NCBI GenBank assembly: GCA_018267355.1
Contig: JAFDYP010000413.1
Coordinates: 1-13,444 of the forward strand
Length of the DNA stretch: 13,444 bases
Direction: 5' to 3'
From: Bacteroidota bacterium
Lineage (GTDB): Bacteria > Bacteroidota > Bacteroidia > Chitinophagales > LD1
Part shown: one piece after another, positions 7,432-13,051 of the stretch
How the letters are laid out: every line of letters starts with the position of its first letter
How positions within the stretch are numbered: the stretch's first letter is position 1
Translations under genes and position numbers: made by a program
The notes under the pieces: model-generated
Database searches by the model: none
What the model was told of the DNA's origin: nothing
What the model saw: the letters and a program-made list of their open reading frames with translations, nothing else

Positions 7432-8138
7432 GACACTAAACCTAAATGAATGACCTGACCCGTGACCTGTGCGCTGAGCGGACTGGCCAGGTAGTCTACC
7501 GTGTGGCAGATATCAGCGTCTGTGAGCGCACGCTGTATAGTGAGGCGGCTGAGCGCGTGGTCCAGAATTTCCTGACCCAGCGTCTCCTGTACGGTGTCTG
7601 TATAGTAGACCGATGGGGCTATGACATTGCAGGTGATGTGGTGTGCAGCCAGCTCTTTGGCCAGCACTTTGGTGAACTCTACCACGGCAGCCTTTGACGC
7701 GGTGTAGGCAGAGGTGCCCTCCTCATGCAGGCTCACAGACATGGAGGAAAAAGTGATGATGCGGCCGTATTTCTTTAGCAGCATGAGCTTGGACACTTCG
7801 CGGCAGACGAGGTAGGTACCGCCGAAGTTGATGCTCAGTATCTCGTTGAGTTTTGCCGCGCTGGTGTGGGCGGTAAGCATATTGGCAGAGGTATCTGCGG
7901 CATTGCAGATCAGGATATCTATGCCCTCGGAGGACTTGCGGATGCTGCGCACCCAGCGCATGACCTGCATCTCGTCCCTGAGGTCTACCTGCTCGTGGTG
8001 ATAGGCGGCGTGGGTGATGGTGGCCTCTCCCCTGCTACAGCCGTACACAGTCATGCCCTGCGTGAGGAAGTGACCGGCCAGCATCTGGCCTATGCCTTTG
8101 CTCGTGCCGGTGATCACGACTGTTTTATTGGTATGCAC
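7428..8138 (-). CDS. SDR oxidoreductase, FabG-like 3-ketoacyl reductase candidate
   Basis: This 236-residue classical short-chain dehydrogenase has the nucleotide-binding glycine motif TGTSKGIG (10-17), with Arg36 after the second strand (GCSRGE), which fits NADPH preference. CNAAD (79-83) replaces the usual NAG. The catalytic residues are Ser132 in FSSMS, Tyr145 and Lys149 in YTASK. Length and layout match FabG-type reductases, which turn 3-ketoacyl-ACP into 3-hydroxyacyl-ACP. It starts 3 nt after the ACP stop codon and overlaps the hydrolase by 4 nt. In context, reduction of the KAS III product on the operon's own carrier is the likely role; a sugar oxidoreductase would be the alternative. 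Confidence 0.88.
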   Translation of the reverse strand: MHTNKTVVITGTSKGIGQMLAGHFLTQGMTVYGCSRGEATITHAAYHHEQVDLRDEMQVMRWVRSIRKSSEGIDILICNAADTSANMLTAHTSAAKLNEILSINFGGTYLVCREVSKLMLLKKYGRIITFSSMSVSLHEEGTSAYTASKAAVVEFTKVLAKELAAHHITCNVIAPSVYYTDTVQETLGQEILDHALSRLTIQRALTDADICHTVDYLASPLSAQVTGQVIHLGLVS

Positions 8139-8141
8139 CGT

Positions 8142-8435
8142 TTAGGCAGTTATTTTCTCTATATAGCCGGCCAGCGTGGCAGCTGTCAGGTTCTGCTTGT
8201 CTTCATTGAAGTCATGGATATCCCCGAGTACCAGGTACAGCTCCTGACCAGAGGCATCAGATACCTTCTCCTCCACATCGCTCAGCAGGGTGATGATGCC
8301 GATAGAGTCCAGCACTGCACCGGTACCCAGCAGTACCGTATCAGGCTGCAGGTCAAACTCCGTATCTATCACACCCGAAGCCACGAGGCTTTTCACTGAT
8401 TGCCCTATGATACTGAGGGCCTCTTGATTGGTCAT
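8142..8435 (-). CDS. Free-standing acyl carrier protein
   Basis: This 97-residue small acidic helical protein has the phosphopantetheine attachment site GAVLDSIGIITLL; Ser44 follows Asp43, with Ile45 in place of the leucine of the commonest DSL motif. A phosphopantetheinyl transferase must prime it. Its slightly long C-terminal part (IHDFNEDKQNLTAATLAGYI) resembles carriers of polysaccharide and polyketide loci rather than the housekeeping AcpP of about 78 residues. It is the first gene of the operon, 3 nt before the SDR, and presumably holds the acyl chain for the ligase, KAS III, SDR and acyltransferase encoded after it. The start at 8435 is preceded by an A-rich, non-Shine-Dalgarno leader. 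Confidence 0.9.
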   Translation of the reverse strand: MTNQEALSIIGQSVKSLVASGVIDTEFDLQPDTVLLGTGAVLDSIGIITLLSDVEEKVSDASGQELYLVLGDIHDFNEDKQNLTAATLAGYIEKITA

Positions 8436-8457
8436 ACTTGTCTTGGTTTATTAGGTG

Positions 8458-8465
8458 CAATAATG
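8458..8465 (-). promoter_or_regulatory. Weak -7 element candidate for the acyl-carrier operon
   Basis: On the minus strand CATTATTG followed by CACC partly matches the Bacteroidota -7 element TAnnTTTG (two mismatches). It lies about 22 nt before the ACP start codon, where a promoter for the whole operon is needed. No clear -33 TTG is seen, so this is only a candidate. Confidence 0.25.
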
Positions 8466-8508
8466 CAGTTTTTTTTCCTTTTGGGCACAGGTGGAGCGTG
8501 GAGAGAGG

Positions 8509-8591
8509 ATTTACGGATTTACAGATTTACGGAATTACAGATTTCAATACATACCCCTACGCGAAATCCGTACATCTGTAAATCAGTAAAT
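8509..8591. repeat. Long imperfect inverted repeat of TTTACGGA/TTTACAGA units
   Basis: The left arm 8509-8536 and right arm 8564-8591 are complementary at 25 of 28 positions with a 27 nt spacer. The left arm also contains tandem near-copies of GATTTACGG/GATTTACAG. Such ATTTACGG/ATTTACAG tracts recall the short dispersed intergenic repeats of Bacteroidota. It sits between the ACP operon start and the tmRNA promoter and may form a stem-loop in either transcript, or be a remnant of a small mobile repeat. Confidence 0.7.
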
Positions 8592-8621
8592 ATATAAATC
8601 AAACAACCGCTCAATATTCAG

Positions 8622-8629
8622 TATCTTTG
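8622..8629 (+). promoter_or_regulatory. Bacteroidota -7 promoter element for ssrA
   Basis: TATCTTTG, followed by CAC, matches the TAnnTTTG -7 consensus of Bacteroidota and the form often seen before stable RNA genes in this phylum. Transcription would start near 8634-8637, giving a leader of about 45 nt before the mature tmRNA end at 8681, to be removed by RNase P. A convincing -33 TTG is not visible. Confidence 0.65.
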
Positions 8630-8680
8630 CACTGTCAGTATTGCAGCCTGTGGTCGTCTACAGACTGTCATATCACCTCA

Positions 8681-9049
8681 GGGGCAGCCAGGTATTGACG
8701 GGAGGCCTGAGAGGTAGACCGGCGTGCAGAGGGTGTATCGTACCTCTTTAATCCATGATGCGAACACTTTTAATTGGCGAGAATACTCTTGCTATGGCTG
8801 CCTAATCATATACTGATTAGCCACCATGTGCCCCGCGCTTGAGGTACCATACACAGCGCGCTGGCACTCAAACTCTGGTAACGTACGGGCTGTAGCTTCA
8901 TCTACTGCACCCGCTATGAACGACAGATGTAAGGAGCCGGTTGGTGGGTCACTTGACCTGCCGTCTCCCGACAATCAATAAGTGACTACGCACCGTAGAT
9001 AGTCTATCTGTCACTTGTCCGGACGTGGGTTCAACTCCCACCTGCTCCA
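8681..9049 (+). ncRNA. ssrA: tmRNA (one-piece SsrA RNA)
   Basis: tmRNA rescues ribosomes stalled on broken mRNAs by acting as tRNA-Ala and then as a short mRNA for a degradation tag. The ends form a 7-bp acceptor stem, GGGGCAG (8681-8687) with CTGCTCC (9042-9048), including the G3-U70 wobble read by alanyl-tRNA synthetase; A9049 is the discriminator. The T arm is GTGGG-TTCAACT-CCCAC (9025-9041), and a tRNA-like D-region GGTATTGACGGG follows the 5' stem. The mRNA part encodes the tag at 8776-8805, whose stop codon sits in hairpin CTAATCA-TATAC-TGATTAG (8802-8820), the usual helix 5. The rest (8821-9010) has GC-rich complementary patches fitting pseudoknots. CCA is not encoded (CAA follows), so it is added after transcription. 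The length of 369 nt is normal for a one-piece tmRNA. Confidence 0.97.
8776..8805 (+). other. tmRNA tag reading frame, GENTLAMAA
   Basis: The resume codon GGC at 8776 opens GGC GAG AAT ACT CTT GCT ATG GCT GCC TAA, so stalled proteins receive Ala (from the charged tmRNA) plus GENTLAMAA. The start GEN and end AA match Bacteroidota tags such as GENNYALAA. The final hydrophobic pair is MAA rather than the commoner LAA, which ClpXP-type proteases recognise through the last residues. Confidence 0.93.
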
Positions 9050-9051
9050 CA

Positions 9052-9090
9052 AAAATGGTCCGCTATATAGCGGGCCATTTTCATTTTTTT
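9052..9090 (+). terminator. Strong rho-independent terminator after ssrA, probably bidirectional
   Basis: AAAATGGTCCGCT (9052-9064), loop ATAT, AGCGGGCCATTTT (9069-9081) form a 13-bp stem with one T-G wobble, followed by CA and seven T residues. It starts directly after the tmRNA 3' end. The A-tract on the left arm lets it work for the converging Mpo1-like gene as well, whose stop codon is at 9100. Confidence 0.93.
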
Positions 9091-9099
9091 AGTGAGCAC

Positions 9100-9567
9100 T
9101 TAGCTTACATTGACACCTACCTTCCAAAGCACACTTTTCAATACCCACATGGGACCTATGAGCAGAAACTGCAGGTCTTTGAAAAACGAAGGTTTTTTGC
9201 CCTCTACGCCGTGACCCCAAAACTGAAATACCCATGCGGTGCAGAAAATGGCTAGGGAAATATACCCCAGATAGCCGCCGCTGGCAGCCTGTATACCCAT
9301 AGATGCCAGGAGGCAGATGATGCTATAGAGTATCATGCCTATGGCTAGAGGTACCGACAGCATCAGGTAATAGATAGAAATCAATACAAAAGCCACATGC
9401 GCCAGTGTGAGGGTGAAGCCTCCCGAAAAAGTGTACAGCGGTACACAATACAGAAATGCCATCACTGTAAAATAAATCAAAGGCACACAGATGAAATGAA
9501 CGATCTTATTGGTCGGATTGCTGTGGCTGAGCGCGTACTCGTGCAGCCAGTCCCTGAGTGGTCTCAT
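9100..9567 (-). CDS. Mpo1-like (DUF962 / YGL010w-like) integral membrane protein
   Basis: This 155-residue membrane protein, started at MRPLRDWL (9567), is preceded by AAAGGAATAAT, a fair ribosome-binding site for this genome. An upstream in-frame ATG at 9648 would add 27 residues with no family similarity. Family signatures are the N-terminal HSNPTNKIVHFICVP (His15, His24), four hydrophobic segments (about residues 26-45, 53-72, 75-92, 98-117), and the C-terminal QFWGHGVEGKKPSF (His119, Glu122) followed by LIGPMWVL. Yeast Mpo1 is an Fe(II)-dependent dioxygenase that alpha-oxidises 2-hydroxy fatty acids, with histidines as ligands; the matching histidines are present here, but activity in bacteria is unproven. 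Transcribed alone, it converges with ssrA at a shared terminator and diverges from the HemG-like gene. A near-consensus -7 element GAATTTTG lies at 9599-9606 on the minus strand. Confidence 0.87.
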   Translation of the reverse strand: MRPLRDWLHEYALSHSNPTNKIVHFICVPLIYFTVMAFLYCVPLYTFSGGFTLTLAHVAFVLISIYYLMLSVPLAIGMILYSIICLLASMGIQAASGGYLGYISLAIFCTAWVFQFWGHGVEGKKPSFFKDLQFLLIGPMWVLKSVLWKVGVNVS

Positions 9568-9686
9568 ATTATTCCTTTTTTGTGATGATAGAATAAGCCA
9601 AAATTCGCTATACACGTATGCGGTGGCTATGACTTCTGCTACTGGCACTGCTGATGGTAGTCATATCCGGCATGCAGAGCAATAGG

Positions 9687-9694
9687 TACTTTTG
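9687..9694 (+). promoter_or_regulatory. -7 promoter element for the HemG-like gene
   Basis: TACTTTTG is an exact match to TAnnTTTG. It lies 25 nt before the chosen ATG at 9720, so the transcript would start near 9700. This argues against the earlier in-frame ATG at 9654. No clear -33 TTG is visible. Confidence 0.6.
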
Positions 9695-9707
9695 TATTCA
9701 TACAAAA
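9690..9707. promoter_or_regulatory. Perfect 8-bp palindrome overlapping the HemG-like promoter
   Basis: TTTTGTAT-TC-ATACAAAA gives two perfect 8-bp arms with a 2-bp centre. The left arm overlaps the -7 element (TTTTG) and the right arm covers the predicted start of transcription. This is a typical position for a repressor operator; the two-base centre is too tight for a good RNA loop. The regulator is unknown. Confidence 0.5.
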
Positions 9708-9719
9708 AACAATGCTCCC

Positions 9720-10301
9720 ATGAATATCCTGATCATATATGGTACGACAGAGGGCCAGACCCGCCGAGTGGCCGATTTTCTCAGCAAAGAATTTCAGAAC
9801 CTGAATCATGCTGTCACACTCAGTGACGCCAATGGTACACCTCCATCTCCCTCCGGATTTGACGCTGTGATCATCGGAGCGTCTATGCATATGGAGCGTT
9901 ATCAAGAGCCTGTGCTATATTACATTCGCGAGCATCACGCAACGCTCAATGCGACCACCTCAGCTTTCTACTCTGTGAGCCTGACAGCCGCCTCAGATGA
10001 TGAGGCCTCCTGGCAGGACCTTCGCCATATCACGGAGCGCTTTCTCATAGCCGGTCACTGGCGTCCCGCCCTGGTAGAGTATGTAGCAGGAGCACTGCGG
10101 TTTACCAAATATGACTTCTTCAAAAAATTTATCATGCGCCAGATAGCTAAACGTGCCAGTCAAAGTGCCGCTACCGGTGAGGATAAAGAGTATACTGACT
10201 GGAGTGCGCTGAAACTTTTCAGTGCAAAAATAATACAGCTCGCTGCATCGGCTCCCGTCACTGTAAGGCCTGAAGAGTCTGACTTTGAGGCAGTCTGTTA
10301 A
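9720..10301 (+). CDS. hemG: HemG-like flavodoxin-fold protein, candidate menaquinone-dependent protoporphyrinogen oxidase
   Basis: This 193-residue FMN-binding flavodoxin-like protein starts at MNILIIYGTTEGQTRR. YGTTEGQT (7-14) is the phosphate loop. The similarity to E. coli HemG runs through the whole chain: VIIGAS, PSAFYSVSL-like segment (SAFYSV about 81-86), HWRP, YVAGALRFTKYDFFKKF (121-137), a basic IMRQIAKR stretch and EYTDW (157-161). HemG oxidises protoporphyrinogen IX to protoporphyrin IX in haem synthesis, passing electrons to quinone; the basic hydrophobic segment is the membrane-facing part. menG on the other side of the window supplies the matching quinone chemistry. Bacteroidota more often use HemY or HemJ, so the gene could instead be a general flavodoxin. 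It is transcribed from its own promoter and followed by a hairpin. Confidence 0.8.
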   Translation: MNILIIYGTTEGQTRRVADFLSKEFQNLNHAVTLSDANGTPPSPSGFDAVIIGASMHMERYQEPVLYYIREHHATLNATTSAFYSVSLTAASDDEASWQDLRHITERFLIAGHWRPALVEYVAGALRFTKYDFFKKFIMRQIAKRASQSAATGEDKEYTDWSALKLFSAKIIQLAASAPVTVRPEESDFEAVC

Positions 10302-10330
10302 AATCCCTACTGTAATTATCTGGCGAAACC

Positions 10331-10383
10331 ATGACTTTTGTCATAACCCGCATTGATACGCATCAATGGCGGATTTTAGTCAT
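10331..10383. repeat. Nested, mutually exclusive inverted repeats between hemG and the beta-CASP gene
   Basis: ATGAC at 10331-10335 can pair with GTCAT at 10340-10344 (loop TTTT) or with a second GTCAT at 10379-10383. The outer pairing would enclose the hairpin 10348-10372. This could be an attenuator-like switch or simply terminator surroundings. It lies in the 99 nt gap before the nuclease gene. Confidence 0.4.
10348..10377 (+). terminator. Hairpin, weak terminator candidate after hemG
   Basis: CCGCATTGAT (10348-10357), loop ACGC, ATCAATGGCGG (10362-10372) form a 10-bp stem with one bulged G, followed by ATTTT. The U-tract is short, so termination may be partial. It could equally be a 5' leader structure for the beta-CASP gene if a promoter lies upstream. 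Confidence 0.5.
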
Positions 10384-10388
10384 GTAAA

Positions 10389-10396
10389 TACTTTCG
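10389..10396 (+). promoter_or_regulatory. Near-consensus -7 element immediately before the beta-CASP start
   Basis: TACTTTCG differs from TAnnTTTG at one base and ends 4 nt before the ATG at 10401. If used, transcription would begin at or next to the start codon, giving a leaderless or nearly leaderless mRNA. Confidence 0.4.
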
Positions 10397-10400
10397 CATA

Positions 10401-11804
10401 ATGAAAATTTCATTTCATGGCGCCGCGCGTTGTGTGACGGGTAGCAAGCATCTGATAGAGCTGGACAATGGCAAAAAGCTTTTGCTGGATTGTGGTATGT
10501 TTCAGGGCCAGCCAAAAGAGGCAGACCAGCTCAACCGAGAGTGGGGCTTTGACCCTGCTCAGATAGACTACCTGATCCTCTCCCATGCACATATAGACCA
10601 CTGCGGCCTGATACCCAAGCTGGTGAACGACGGCTACAAAGGCCAGATATTCTGCACACCATCTACGCTGGACCTCACCCGCATCTTGCTTTATGACTCC
10701 GCGCGTATACAGGAGGGTGATGTCTTCTTCCTCAATAAGAAGCTGGCAAAGCAGAAAAAACCACTCGTATCTGCGCTCTACACTGAGACAGACGTGGATG
10801 TGGCCTTGGAGCGCTTCGTACCTGTACCTTATCACACCGCATACAATGTAGCTGACAATATAGAGCTGACCTATACAGATGCAGGTCATATCATAGGCAG
10901 TGCAGCCGTCAATCTGCGGCTGAAACGCAAAAATGGTGACATCGTACGCCTTTCCTTCTCAGGAGATGTGGGCCGGTATGGAGATGATATCATCCGCTCA
11001 CCGGAGGTCTTTCCGCAGGCAGACTATATCCTGTGCGAATCTACCTACGGAGACAAGCTTCACGAACCCAGCCAGCTATCTGCACAGAAACTGCTCGAGG
11101 TGATAGTAGATACCTGCCTGCGCAAAAAGGGCAACCTGGTCATTCCAGCGTTCAGCGTGGGCCGCACACAGGAGCTGATCTATGCGCTGAACCGGATGGA
11201 TATTGCCAAAGTACTGCCACCATTGGATTTCTTTATAGATAGCCCGCTCTCTCTGGAGGCCACACAGGTCACCAAAGACCACCCGGAGTGCTACAATGAA
11301 GAACTGCTGGAGTTTATGAAAACAGACCCTCAGCCGTTTGATTTCAAAAACCTGCACTATGTGAAGGATGTGGAAGAGTCTAAGGCCATAGCCGAGCATA
11401 AAGCTCCCTGCGTGATCATAGCCGCATCAGGCATGGCCGATGCCGGCCGTGTGAAGCACCACATAGCCCACAATATCAGTGATCAGCGCAATACGATCCT
11501 GATGGTAGGCTACTGTGAGCCGAGATCACTGGGTGCCAGGCTGCTATCGGGCGTCAGAGAAGTGACCGTCTTTGGCGATCCATATAGGGTGGAGGCCGAG
11601 ATAAAAGAGATCAGGTCCTTCAGTGCTCATGGAGATTATGAGGACCTTTGCACATTTTTGGGCTGTCAGGAGACCGGACAAATAAAAAAGCTATTTTTAG
11701 TACATGGCGAATACGATGTACAGCAGGTTTTCCGGAGTAAGTTATTGAAGAAAGGATTTTCACAAATTGAGATACCGGCACCACATCAAACCTATCCGCT
11801 ATGA
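10401..11804 (+). CDS. Beta-CASP metallo-beta-lactamase-fold RNA-processing nuclease
   Basis: This 467-residue cytoplasmic protein belongs to the CPSF73/RNase J-related beta-CASP family, in the bacterial/archaeal group annotated as RNA-specificity-domain exonucleases. Metal ligands are SHAHIDH (His62, His64, Asp66, His67), His163 in DAGHIIGSA and Asp189 in FSGDVGR. Beta-CASP motif A follows as CESTYGD (Glu213), then AFSVGRTQEL, the SGMADAGRVKHHI segment, and the C-terminal SFSAHGDY and LFLVHGE motifs. Such enzymes cleave or trim RNA with a two-zinc centre. All key residues are intact, so it should be active; the RNA targets are unknown. Its stop codon overlaps the histidine kinase start as ATGA, so the three downstream genes are probably one transcript. 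It is distinct from true RNase J, which carries an extra C-terminal domain. Confidence 0.93.
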   Translation: MKISFHGAARCVTGSKHLIELDNGKKLLLDCGMFQGQPKEADQLNREWGFDPAQIDYLILSHAHIDHCGLIPKLVNDGYKGQIFCTPSTLDLTRILLYDSARIQEGDVFFLNKKLAKQKKPLVSALYTETDVDVALERFVPVPYHTAYNVADNIELTYTDAGHIIGSAAVNLRLKRKNGDIVRLSFSGDVGRYGDDIIRSPEVFPQADYILCESTYGDKLHEPSQLSAQKLLEVIVDTCLRKKGNLVIPAFSVGRTQELIYALNRMDIAKVLPPLDFFIDSPLSLEATQVTKDHPECYNEELLEFMKTDPQPFDFKNLHYVKDVEESKAIAEHKAPCVIIAASGMADAGRVKHHIAHNISDQRNTILMVGYCEPRSLGARLLSGVREVTVFGDPYRVEAEIKEIRSFSAHGDYEDLCTFLGCQETGQIKKLFLVHGEYDVQQVFRSKLLKKGFSQIEIPAPHQTYPL

Positions 11805-13051
11805 CCGGTATCATGGAAATACACAAACAGCTCAATGACATCGCCTTTGAAGCCTTGTTTAACTACGCTACGATAGGTATCGTGACAGTAGATAGCAAAG
11901 GCAACATTATTCTGGCCAACCCTTATGCCCAGTTTCAGTTTGGCTATGAAAAAGAAGAACTGGTAGGGCAAAAGATAGAAATACTGATCCCTAGCCGTTT
12001 TGCCCATAACCATCAGTCAAAGCGGGACCAATTCGTAGATAAGCCGCGAAACAGGCCTATGGGCCTCGGGCTGGATCTGTATGCCAAAAGAAAGGACGGG
12101 ACGGAATTTCCTGTGGAGATCAGCCTGAGCAACTATAAGATCGAAGACCGGATTTATATTATCGCATTTATTATAGACATCTCTGCGCGCAAGGAGCATG
12201 AGCGCTCCCTGCAGGAGCAGCAGGATGAGAAAGCCCGCATAGCACAGGAGTTGAAAACCCTCAACGAGCAACTGGAACAGAAAGTAGAGGACCGTACTAT
12301 GATGCTGCGCGAGACACTGCACCAGCTGGAGAAGAGCCGTGATGAACTATCGACTGCCCTGGAGAAAGAAAAAGAACTCAATGACCTGAAGTCCCGCTTT
12401 GTCTCCATGGCCTCGCATGAGTTTCGCACACCACTGAGTACGATACTATCTTCCGTATCGCTGATAGATAAATATACACTGGAGAGCGAGCAGGAGAAAA
12501 GACAAAAACACATCGAGCGCATCAAAAGCCAGGTACGCATTCTGACCAATATCCTGGAGGAGTTTCTCTCTCTGGGAAAGCTGGAAGAGGGAACCGTGTA
12601 TGACCGCAAATCCGAGTTTAATATCAAGGAGATGCTCAAGGAACTGCTGGCCGAGGTAGCAAACATGTCAAAACCAGGTCAGAAAGCCTACATCCACTGC
12701 AATGGCCCGGAGAAAGTGTACGTAGACAAAAACCTGCTGCACAATGTATTGACCAATCTCGTATCAAACGCCATCAAATACTCCGGAGAAAACAGCGAGA
12801 TAAACATCACCGCAGAGCATACAGACGAGGCGCTGACGATACTCATAGAGGATAATGGCATCGGCATCTCTGAGGAAGACATGAAGCACCTGACGGACCG
12901 CTTCTTTCGCGGTACCAATGCGATCAACATACAAGGCACCGGCCTGGGCCTCCATATCGTAAAGAAATACCTGGAGATCATGAACGGCGACATACGCTTC
13001 AGCTCTAAACTCAATCAAGGAACAAAAGTCTTTTTAACCTTCAATAAATGA
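11801..13051 (+). CDS. Soluble PAS-domain sensor histidine kinase
   Basis: This 416-residue kinase has no signal peptide or membrane segment, so it senses an internal cue. It has an N-terminal PAS/PAC domain (about 10-132): GIVTVDSKGNIILANPYAQ, FGYEKEELVGQ, MGLGLDLYAKRKDGTEFP and FIIDISARK. A long coiled coil follows (about 133-198, EEQQ/KEL-rich). The kinase core has H-box SMASHEFRTPL with His206, N-box Asn323 in LVSNAIKYS, G1 DNGIGIS (351-357), an F-box DRFFRG and G2 GTGLGL (379-384). The PAS type resembles FixL-like sensors, but I cannot identify a haem ligand with confidence. The start at 11801 overlaps the nuclease stop (ATGA); an alternative ATG is at 11813. The stop overlaps the response regulator start in the same way, making the pair a coupled two-component system. 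Confidence 0.94.
   Translation: MTGIMEIHKQLNDIAFEALFNYATIGIVTVDSKGNIILANPYAQFQFGYEKEELVGQKIEILIPSRFAHNHQSKRDQFVDKPRNRPMGLGLDLYAKRKDGTEFPVEISLSNYKIEDRIYIIAFIIDISARKEHERSLQEQQDEKARIAQELKTLNEQLEQKVEDRTMMLRETLHQLEKSRDELSTALEKEKELNDLKSRFVSMASHEFRTPLSTILSSVSLIDKYTLESEQEKRQKHIERIKSQVRILTNILEEFLSLGKLEEGTVYDRKSEFNIKEMLKELLAEVANMSKPGQKAYIHCNGPEKVYVDKNLLHNVLTNLVSNAIKYSGENSEINITAEHTDEALTILIEDNGIGISEEDMKHLTDRFFRGTNAINIQGTGLGLHIVKKYLEIMNGDIRFSSKLNQGTKVFLTFNK

Noticed and set aside
8509..8591. CRISPR array
   Set aside because: The repeats are adjacent and inverted with no regular unique spacers, and no cas gene is present.
8792..8974. 60-codon minus-strand frame near the middle of the window
   Set aside because: It is wholly inside the tmRNA, whose acceptor stem, T arm and tag are clear.
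9049..9051. Encoded CCA end for the tmRNA
   Set aside because: The bases after the discriminator A are CAA, so CCA is not encoded; this is usual in this phylum and does not cast doubt on the gene.
9568..9648. Longer N-terminus for the Mpo1-like protein from ATG 9648
   Set aside because: The extra 27 residues lack family similarity, and the internal ATG at 9567 has a better ribosome-binding site and begins at the conserved RPLRDWL region.
9639..9905. Small minus-strand frame opposite the HemG-like gene start
   Set aside because: Overlaps the HemG-like coding region and its promoter; no family similarity.
10410..10889. 159-codon minus-strand frame
   Set aside because: Antisense to the metal-binding core of the beta-CASP nuclease; no domain and Cys/Tyr/Val-rich shadow composition.
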